A stretch of 43,809 nt of DNA from Bacillota bacterium (lineage in GTDB: Bacteria > Bacillota > Clostridia > Oscillospirales > Oscillospiraceae), in contig JAQXIT010000065.1 of NCBI GenBank assembly GCA_029007925.1, positions 1 to 43,809 of the forward strand, read 5' to 3'. Shown here piece after piece: positions 37,560 through 43,809 of this stretch. Below the pieces are notes generated by a model that made no database searches, had not been told where the DNA came from, and worked only from the letters and a program-made list of their open reading frames with translations. The position numbers and the translations under genes were made by a program. Within the stretch, counting starts at the first letter, position 1; the number at the start of each line of letters is the position of its first letter.

Positions 37560-38730
37560 AGTTACCTCCTAAACGCCGGTATTCTTCCCAGAATCTGGGG
37601 TAGGATTTGCTTACACATTCCGCGCCCCGGACGGTTACGGGCGCTTCGCATACCGTGGCGGCAACGGCGGCGGCCATGGCGATGCGGTGATCGTTCTTGG
37701 CGTCCACGATGCCGCCGGTGAAGCCGGTGCCGGAAACCGTCATGGTGTTTTCGTCTGCTTGCGCTTTCCCGCCCAGCGCGGTCAGCATGGCAATTACAGA
37801 GCTGACCCGGTCGGATTCCTTCAGCCGCAGCCGCCGGATGTCCGTAAATACGGCGCCCCGGCAGGCGCCGGCGGCCACGGCCAGAACCGGCACCAGATCG
37901 GGAATGTCCGCCGCACAGATGGTGGGCGTTCCGGAGGTCAGCAGGGGCAGAAGCGCCGCGGCGGCCCGATCGCCCTGAGGGGAATCCGGCGACAGGCCGG
38001 TGACGGTGACATCACTGCCCAGCGCCTTTGCCGTGAGAAAGAAAGCGGCGTTGCTCCAGTCGCCCTCTACAGTGATCTCCCCCGGAGAGCGGAAACGCTG
38101 TCCGCCCAGGCGCTTTGCGTCCACGCCGAACAACGCCATGGCTTTTTCGGTCATATCGATATAGGGCCGGGATTCGATTTTCCCGGTGATGGTCAGGTGG
38201 CTGTTTCCTTCCAATAGCGAAAGCGCCAGCAAAAGCCCGGTGATAAACTGGCTGGAAACGCCGCCGTCGATGGTGTAATCTCCCGGCTGCAGCTTGCCCT
38301 GACAGCGAACGGTATCTTCCGTGGGGCGGGTCAGGCGGCAGCCCATCCGCTCCATTTCCTCCCAGAGCGGGGAAAGGGGACGCCGGGGCAGCCGGCCTTC
38401 CATCCGAAAGACGGCGTCCACTCCCAACGCACCGGCAACGGGCAGCAGAAAGCGCAGGGTGGAGCCGCTTTCGCCGCAGGGAAGTAGGGCGGTATCCGGA
38501 ATGCGGGATGCGGGCGTGACCAGATAGCCTGTCTCCGTCCGCCGGATCCCGGCTCCCAGAGCCCGCAAACACCCGGCGGTGGCATCCATATCCGCGTTGG
38601 TATCGGCACAGCGCAGAACCGTGGCGCCGTCGGCAAAGGCGGCGCAGATCAGCAGCCGGTGGGCCTGAGACTTGGAGGGAATCGCCGGGACGCTGCCGCG
38701 GAGCTTCCCGGGCTGAATGGTAACATCCAT
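37540..38730 (-). CDS. aroA: 3-phosphoshikimate 1-carboxyvinyltransferase (EPSP synthase)
   Basis: IPSKSQAHRLLICAAFADG; RRLRLKESDR; DHRIAMAAAVA. Confidence 0.93.
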   Translation of the reverse strand: MDVTIQPGKLRGSVPAIPSKSQAHRLLICAAFADGATVLRCADTNADMDATAGCLRALGAGIRRTETGYLVTPASRIPDTALLPCGESGSTLRFLLPVAGALGVDAVFRMEGRLPRRPLSPLWEEMERMGCRLTRPTEDTVRCQGKLQPGDYTIDGGVSSQFITGLLLALSLLEGNSHLTITGKIESRPYIDMTEKAMALFGVDAKRLGGQRFRSPGEITVEGDWSNAAFFLTAKALGSDVTVTGLSPDSPQGDRAAAALLPLLTSGTPTICAADIPDLVPVLAVAAGACRGAVFTDIRRLRLKESDRVSSVIAMLTALGGKAQADENTMTVSGTGFTGGIVDAKNDHRIAMAAAVAATVCEAPVTVRGAECVSKSYPRFWEEYRRLGGNYEQYLR

Positions 38731-38731
38731 A

Positions 38732-39784
38732 TCAAAGACCTGCTTCCAGAAAGGATTCCAGTTCCGCGACAGGAGTGGGCTTCCGTTCACACAGACCGAT
38801 CCGACGGGGAACCACCAGATTCAGGGTGCCGCCGGAACGTTTTTTGTCGGACAATGCGGAAGAAAACAGTGCCTGGGCGTCGTATTCGGTGCTGACGGGC
38901 AGACCGAAGGCCCGGAGCAGCGCCTCAATCCGTGCCCGGCTCTCCGGCTGGCAGATGCCGAAGCGCTCCGCTGCCCGGCTGACAATGGCCATGCCGATGG
39001 CCACCGCCTTCCCGTGGGAGACGGTGAAACCGCTCTGGGCTTCCACACCGTGTCCCACCGTATGCCCCAGATTCAGCATCTGCCGGGCACCGGTGTCGAA
39101 CTCGTCCTCCATGACCACGTTCCGTTTCAGCTCCACGCATCGGGCGATGACACGCTCCCGGTCGAAGGAAAGACCCGCTTCTTCCAGATGGGCAAACAGC
39201 CCGGGATCGTACAGCACGCCGTATTTGATGACCTCGGCGCAGCCGTCCCGGAAAATGTCCTCCGGCAGCGTCATGAGGGTATCCGTGTCGCACAGAACCA
39301 ACGCGGGCTGATAAAAGGCACCGGCCAGGTTTTTGCCGGCCTCCAGATCGATGGCGGTTTTTCCGCCCACGGAGGAGTCCACCGCTGCCAGCAGCGTGGT
39401 GGGCACCTGAATGTAGGCAACTCCCCGCAGGAAGGTGGCTGCCGCGAAGCCGGCCATATCCCCAACCACGCCGCCGCCCAGCGCTACCACGCAGTCGGAG
39501 CGGGTTACATGGCTCCGGGCCAGAAAATTCAGAATCGAAAGGTAGGTATCCCCGTTTTTGCTGGCCTCTCCGGCGGGAAAGACGAAGGAAACCACCCGGA
39601 AACCGGCTCTCTCCAGAGAGGATACCGCAGCTTCCCCGTACAGAGGCCACACATGGGTGTCGCTGATGACGGCAGCGGTGCCTGCTTTGCACAGTTTTCC
39701 GACCTCCTCACCCAGCCGGGGGAGAAGTCCCGGCCCGATGAGAACGGAGTATTTCCGGGAAGCGGAAACGTTTATGATTTTCAT
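38732..39784 (-). CDS. aroB: 3-dehydroquinate synthase
   Basis: ALGGGVVGDMAGFAAATFLRGVAYIQVPTTLLAAVDSSVGGKTAID. Confidence 0.97.
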   Translation of the reverse strand: MKIINVSASRKYSVLIGPGLLPRLGEEVGKLCKAGTAAVISDTHVWPLYGEAAVSSLERAGFRVVSFVFPAGEASKNGDTYLSILNFLARSHVTRSDCVVALGGGVVGDMAGFAAATFLRGVAYIQVPTTLLAAVDSSVGGKTAIDLEAGKNLAGAFYQPALVLCDTDTLMTLPEDIFRDGCAEVIKYGVLYDPGLFAHLEEAGLSFDRERVIARCVELKRNVVMEDEFDTGARQMLNLGHTVGHGVEAQSGFTVSHGKAVAIGMAIVSRAAERFGICQPESRARIEALLRAFGLPVSTEYDAQALFSSALSDKKRSGGTLNLVVPRRIGLCERKPTPVAELESFLEAGL

Positions 39785-40611
39785 CCGTCCACTTCCTCCT
39801 TTCGTCTGCGTCCCTCGTCCAGGAGGGCGGTCAGTGTATCCATGTCATGCTCCTCCAGAGCCTTCCGGTAGGCCTGCAGGCTCCGGAGACAGGTATCCAG
39901 CTCGAAGAGCATGTTCTCCCGGTTGTCCATGCACAGCTCCGCCCACATCCGGGGATTGAGCCATGCCACCCGGGTCAGATCCTTATAGCTGCCGGCGGAG
40001 AAGCCTTTATGGCTCCTGGCCGTGGGGGACTTGATATAGGCGTTGCTCAGCACATGGGGCATCTGGGAGGTGAAGGCGATGAGCCGATCGTGCTCCTGAG
40101 CGGTGCAAACGGAGAAGGAACCAAACCGGCAGGGCGCCAGCGCCTCCTTCACCCGCTCCAGAAGCTGCATATCATCGAATCGGGGCGGTACCAGCACCAT
40201 GGGAGCACCCTGAAACAGATTGGATCGGCTGTACTTGAAGCCAGAGAAATGAGAACCCGCCATGGGATGGCCGCCTACGAAGGTAAAGCCGTATTCGTCT
40301 GCCAGCGGGAAGCACCGGCGGCAGATTTCCTCCTTGATGCCGCACAGGTCCATGACAAGGGCATCCGGGGATATTCGGGAAGCGTTCCGCTCCAGCCAGG
40401 AGGCGGAGCCGTCGGGGTAGATTGCCAGCAGGATCAGAGAGCATCGGGGTAGGGTTTCTTCGTTCAGAACGCCCCGGACGGAGCCGTCCAGCATGGCAAA
40501 GGACAGAATACTACCGTCGGTATCCCAGGCGAAAACCCCGTGACCGGCTTTGGAGAAGGCCCGTGCCATGGAGCCGCCGATCAGGCCGAGACCCAGAATG
40601 CCCACATTCAT
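39781..40611 (-). CDS. tyrA: prephenate dehydrogenase
   Basis: [32 protein letters not shown]. Confidence 0.93.
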   Translation of the reverse strand: MNVGILGLGLIGGSMARAFSKAGHGVFAWDTDGSILSFAMLDGSVRGVLNEETLPRCSLILLAIYPDGSASWLERNASRISPDALVMDLCGIKEEICRRCFPLADEYGFTFVGGHPMAGSHFSGFKYSRSNLFQGAPMVLVPPRFDDMQLLERVKEALAPCRFGSFSVCTAQEHDRLIAFTSQMPHVLSNAYIKSPTARSHKGFSAGSYKDLTRVAWLNPRMWAELCMDNRENMLFELDTCLRSLQAYRKALEEHDMDTLTALLDEGRRRKEEVDG

Positions 40612-41609
40612 TGCATGGCCTCCCGGATTTTCCGCAGCCGGCGGTTCAGCTCGTCGAACTGGGGCGGCGTCAGAGACTGGGCACCGTCGCACAGGGCGCA
40701 GGCAGGGTTGTTGTGAACCTCCACCATGATGCCGTCGGCACCGGCCGCGGCAGCAGCGGCAGCCATGGGCGGCACCAGCTTTGCCTTTCCGGTGGCATGG
40801 CTGGGATCCACGATGACCGGCAGATGACTCAGCTCATGCAGCACCGGAACCGCGGACAGATCCAGCGTGTTGCGGGTGCAGGTCTCGAAGGAGCGGATGC
40901 CCCGCTCGCAGAGAATCACGTTTTCGTTGCCTTCGCTCATGATATATTCGGCGCTCATCAGCAGCTCCTGAAGGGTATTGGCAAGGCCACGCTTCAGCAG
41001 AATGGGCTTTTTGGTCTTGCCCAGCTCCTGCAGCAGATCAAAATTCTGCATATTCCGGGCGCCTACCTGAATGATGTCCACATCCGCAAAAAGATCCAGG
41101 GCCCGGATATTCATGATCTCTGTGATGATGGGCAGACCCGTTGCCTTTTTGGCCTCCAGCAGCAGGCGGATGCCTTCGTCTTTGAGGCCCTGAAAGGCGT
41201 AGGGGGAGGTGCGGGGCTTGAAAGCGCCGCCCCGGAGGATGTCGGCACCGGACTCTTTCACCGCTTTGGCCACCTCGAGGATCTGCTCCTCGGTCTCGAT
41301 GGAACAGGGGCCGGCGATGACGGCAAAATACCCGCCGCCGATCTTCACGTTCCCCGCCTGCACGATGGTGTCGTTGGGATGGAACTTCCGGTTGGCCTGC
41401 TTGAAGGGCTCGGAGACCCGCTTGACGGTCTCCACGATTTCCAGACTGCTCAGCAGCTCCATATCCACCCGGCTGGTGTCGCCGATCAGGCCGAGAACGG
41501 TGACCTCCTGACCTTCGGACACATGAACGTCCAGATTCATGCTGCGCAGCCAGGCAATCAGATGCTCGGTCTGCTGCGGTGTGGTGCCATGCTTCAAAAC
41601 TGCGATCAT
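40608..41609 (-). CDS. aroF: 3-deoxy-7-phosphoheptulonate synthase (type I-beta with N-terminal regulatory domain)
   Basis: [44 protein letters not shown]-term [21 protein letters not shown]. Confidence 0.95.
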   Translation of the reverse strand: MIAVLKHGTTPQQTEHLIAWLRSMNLDVHVSEGQEVTVLGLIGDTSRVDMELLSSLEIVETVKRVSEPFKQANRKFHPNDTIVQAGNVKIGGGYFAVIAGPCSIETEEQILEVAKAVKESGADILRGGAFKPRTSPYAFQGLKDEGIRLLLEAKKATGLPIITEIMNIRALDLFADVDIIQVGARNMQNFDLLQELGKTKKPILLKRGLANTLQELLMSAEYIMSEGNENVILCERGIRSFETCTRNTLDLSAVPVLHELSHLPVIVDPSHATGKAKLVPPMAAAAAAAGADGIMVEVHNNPACALCDGAQSLTPPQFDELNRRLRKIREAMQ

Positions 41610-41624
41610 AATCTTACATCTCCC

Positions 41625-41662
41625 AAAAAAATACGCCGCACGGGAGCGATTCCTGTGCGGCG
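41625..41662 (-). terminator. attenuator terminator upstream of aroF
   Basis: minus strand cgccgcac-(aggaatcgctccc)-gtgcggcg ta TTTTTTT, located after the leader peptide and before the aroF SD. Confidence 0.88.
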
Positions 41663-41774
41663 ATGGTAAATACGAGTGGATTCCTGATGAATGCAGCACA
41701 AATCGCTATTACTTTTTGTCGGTAAAAAAGTAATAGTAATAAAAGGAAAACCGCATGGCGGATGTGCTGCTCAT
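41645..41774 (-). promoter_or_regulatory. ribosome-mediated transcription attenuator region (competing helices)
   Basis: Protector hairpin 41736-41725/41717-41706; long-range helix 41770-41763/41700-41693; antiterminator 41707-41693 with 41661-41645; terminator 41662-41634. Confidence 0.82.
41709..41774 (-). CDS. putative Phe/Tyr leader peptide MSSTSAMRFSFYYYYFFTDKK
   Basis: SD GGGAGG 6 nt before ATG; 21 codons with Phe/Tyr at codons 9, 11-17; downstream of consensus promoter and upstream of terminator and aroF. Confidence 0.88.
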   Translation of the reverse strand: MSSTSAMRFSFYYYYFFTDKK

Positions 41775-41804
41775 AAGGTGCCTCCCAATTCAATAACTGG
41801 CGCT

Positions 41805-41833
41805 ATTATACTACGGCAGGGACAAGAATGCAA
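41805..41833 (-). promoter_or_regulatory. promoter of aromatic amino acid operon
   Basis: minus strand TTGCAT - 17 - TATAAT. Confidence 0.85.
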
Positions 41834-41885
41834 GGGCAATTTCCAAAAAAGAAGAGGAAAAACCAATTTCGGAGAGAAAACCGGC

Positions 41886-42476
41886 TCAGGCGGATTTTGC
41901 CAGCAGCATGGAAACCACCACACTGGAGACCAGAACGCAGTACCGGCTGTCCCTGTGAATGTCGGAGGGGCGGTTTGCGTACTCCTGATGGTAGACGCGG
42001 ATGGCTTCCATAACGCCGCCGCCAACTGCGTGAGTCAGGCACCTGCGGTGCTTCAGATAGGACAGGAAGAATGCCTGCAGCTCCTTTTCGTAGCTTCTGT
42101 GAGCCGGCAGGGCGCCGGAGAATTCCTCGTTGTGGGCGTAGGTGAAGGCGTCCACGGTGTAGTGGATCAGCTTTCCCATGGTGTAGTAGTCCGCCAGCAG
42201 CAGCTTATTCCGTTTTTCAAGACGGTTGGCGATCCGGGTCATATAGCGCTGGGCGTTGCCCCAGTTGTGACCCCGCATCCATTGGCTGCGGATGGAACCC
42301 TTCAGATAGGTGGAGGGATTCTTGTCCGGTTCGGTGCAGCCTAGCAAAAAGGCTTGTATGTAGCGCCGCGGCGCGTCGGGCAGATAGTAAGCTGCCAGAT
42401 ATTCGCCCAACCGGCGGTGACTTTTGGCTTTCGTTGGAATCACACTCCTTCCTGCCGAAATGGCTGATGCAGTCAA
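41886..42476 (-). CDS. zinc-dependent phospholipase C family-like protein
   Basis: HRRLGEYLA..., FLLGCTEPDKNPSTYLKGS, GKLIHYTVDAFTYAHNEEF histidine/acid pattern. Confidence 0.7.
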   Translation of the reverse strand: MTASAISAGRSVIPTKAKSHRRLGEYLAAYYLPDAPRRYIQAFLLGCTEPDKNPSTYLKGSIRSQWMRGHNWGNAQRYMTRIANRLEKRNKLLLADYYTMGKLIHYTVDAFTYAHNEEFSGALPAHRSYEKELQAFFLSYLKHRRCLTHAVGGGVMEAIRVYHQEYANRPSDIHRDSRYCVLVSSVVVSMLLAKSA

Positions 42477-42524
42477 TTATAACACAAAATCCGAAAAATG
42501 GAACCGGTATTTTCTGCCGTGGAC

Positions 42525-42558
42525 AAAAAAAGATCGCCCGTCGGTGGACGGGCGATCT
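42525..42558 (-). terminator. intrinsic terminator of FN3-like gene
   Basis: minus strand agatcgcccgtc-cacc-gacgggcgatct TTTTTT. Confidence 0.88.
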
Positions 42559-42564
42559 GTCAGA

Positions 42565-43809
42565 TCAGACGACTGTGAAGGCTTGGGTGGTGACAAGCGC
42601 ACCGCTGAAATAGATCTCCACGGTATAGCTGCCGGGGTTCTGGGGTGTGGAGGGAAGATCCAGCTCGGTGGCGTAGGTGCCGTTGTGACGGGACCACATG
42701 GCCGACCAGCTCCGTTCCCGGCCGTTGTAGACCCCAACGGGCTTGCCGTTGGCATCCCGGATGACGAACAGTGTGGGAACGCTGTCGTCGGACTGAGCGG
42801 GCGCCTTGCTCAGCAGAATCACGAAGGAAGCCTTTTCTCCCGGGGCAAATTTCGTGGTGAAATCCGTCTCGTACAGACGATACCATTGCCAATCGGCATT
42901 GCCGGGTGTGCGGCACATCCGGGCGGTGAAATCCCCGGCGGCGACACCGTAGCCGCTGAAAGCGGGCGCCTCCGGCGCGTCGTACTCCTTGGTGCCGCCC
43001 AGGACGGTGATATCTCCGGGCAGATCGAAGGAGATGGAATAGTGGGCACCGGGAATCAGGGGAGAAATGGTGCAGGTATTGGCGTCGCTGGGAACCACAT
43101 ACTTTTCACCGCCGTCGATGGTGTAGAACAGACGCCAGCCGCTTTCGGGAGCGGTGCCTTCGTAGTTCCAGGTGACCACCAGAGAGCCGGGGGTGGAGTC
43201 GTCCAGCAGCAGCTCCTTGAAGGTGACGGAATTGGCGGAGATGACGGCACGCTCACAGACGGTCATGCCCTCAGCCTTCACCTCCACGGTGTAGCCCTGT
43301 GCGGGATCCAGATCCGAAATGGCAGCCGCGGTATCGGTGACGGTAACGGTGGTGTCGAATTCGCCGTTGTTGTAGCAGCGAACCGTCCAGTTTTCAACGG
43401 AGGAACCCTCGGGAGCCTCCCAGGATACCAGCAGCTCTCCGTTCCGGAAGCCCTGAATGGCCAGATTCCGGGGCAGGATGACCTTGGAGGCGGTGTATTC
43501 CAGCGTTTGGGTGCCAACCACATAGAAGTCAGCCTCCGGAACCAGCGTAAAGGTGTACTTGCTGCCCACTTCCAAGCCGCTGATGTTGGCCATATGGCCC
43601 GTGCAGTTCTCCGTTTTCTCTTCCACACCGGGAGCGCTGTACTTCACCTTCCAGGTGGTGTTGTCGGGACCCTGTACCGAGAAATTCAGGATGACGGAGC
43701 CGTCCTGATCGCCGGTAACGGCGGTGAAGCTGACAATATTGGTCTGCGACGCGGTGGTATAGGATTCGGATACGGTACCGATCAGCCGGTGGAATCCGGA
43801 GATCTCCAC
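42565..43809 (-). CDS. fibronectin type III-like repeat protein (5' truncated by window edge)
   Basis: Repeated beta-sandwich-like units (SVILNFSVQGPDNTTWKVKYSAPG, ELLVSWEAPEGSSVENWTVRCYNNG, SLVVTWNYEGTAPESGWRLFYTIDGG); frame open to window end. Confidence 0.7.
   Translation of the reverse strand: MEISGFHRLIGTVSESYTTASQTNIVSFTAVTGDQDGSVILNFSVQGPDNTTWKVKYSAPGVEEKTENCTGHMANISGLEVGSKYTFTLVPEADFYVVGTQTLEYTASKVILPRNLAIQGFRNGELLVSWEAPEGSSVENWTVRCYNNGEFDTTVTVTDTAAAISDLDPAQGYTVEVKAEGMTVCERAVISANSVTFKELLLDDSTPGSLVVTWNYEGTAPESGWRLFYTIDGGEKYVVPSDANTCTISPLIPGAHYSISFDLPGDITVLGGTKEYDAPEAPAFSGYGVAAGDFTARMCRTPGNADWQWYRLYETDFTTKFAPGEKASFVILLSKAPAQSDDSVPTLFVIRDANGKPVGVYNGRERSWSAMWSRHNGTYATELDLPSTPQNPGSYTVEIYFSGALVTTQAFTVV

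Noticed and set aside
41600-41830. T-box riboswitch in front of the aromatic operon
   Set aside because: No recognisable T-box sequence (AGGGUGGNACCGCG-like) or specifier stem; the translated leader peptide with competing hairpins explains the region better.
42565-43809. Treating the FN3-like ORF as complete with a start at 43809
   Set aside because: The frame is open at the window edge, so the N-terminus (signal peptide, anchor) lies outside; only a partial call is supported.

Overview
This 43.8 kb window looks like chromosomal core sequence from a spore-forming, GC-rich Clostridia (Oscillospiraceae-like; lineage is an inference). I saw no mobile element, CRISPR array, tRNA or rRNA. From left to right it carries: the 3' end of a probable leuS; rpsU; yqeG / Xaa-Pro peptidase / efp; a spmA-spmB sporulation pair; an AbrB-type regulator; rsmI and a TrmN6-like methyltransferase; ferredoxin and ClpC; a dcw cluster (mraZ-rsmH-ftsL-spoVD-murE-murF-mraY-ftsW-murG-divIB-ftsZ) without murD, murC, murB or ftsA; hslO; acpP; a large-type SRP RNA followed by dnaX-ybaB-recR; nrdG-dut; a Na/Pi transporter; an aminotransferase; a LUD protein and a GtrA protein. 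It then carries a compact minus-strand operon encoding the whole route from DAHP synthase to the Phe and Tyr branches, including an aroE-aroK fusion, followed by a zinc-dependent PLC-like protein and a truncated FN3-like protein. The most striking observation is upstream of the aromatic operon and absent from the ORF track: a consensus promoter, a 21-residue leader peptide MSSTSAMRFSFYYYYFFTDKK (4 Phe + 4 Tyr codons in a 9-codon stretch, no Trp), and mutually exclusive RNA helices ending in an intrinsic terminator. This is an apparent Phe/Tyr ribosome-mediated transcription attenuator. A second candidate is a ~97-nt extended hairpin filling the ftsL-spoVD gap and ending next to the spoVD start codon.
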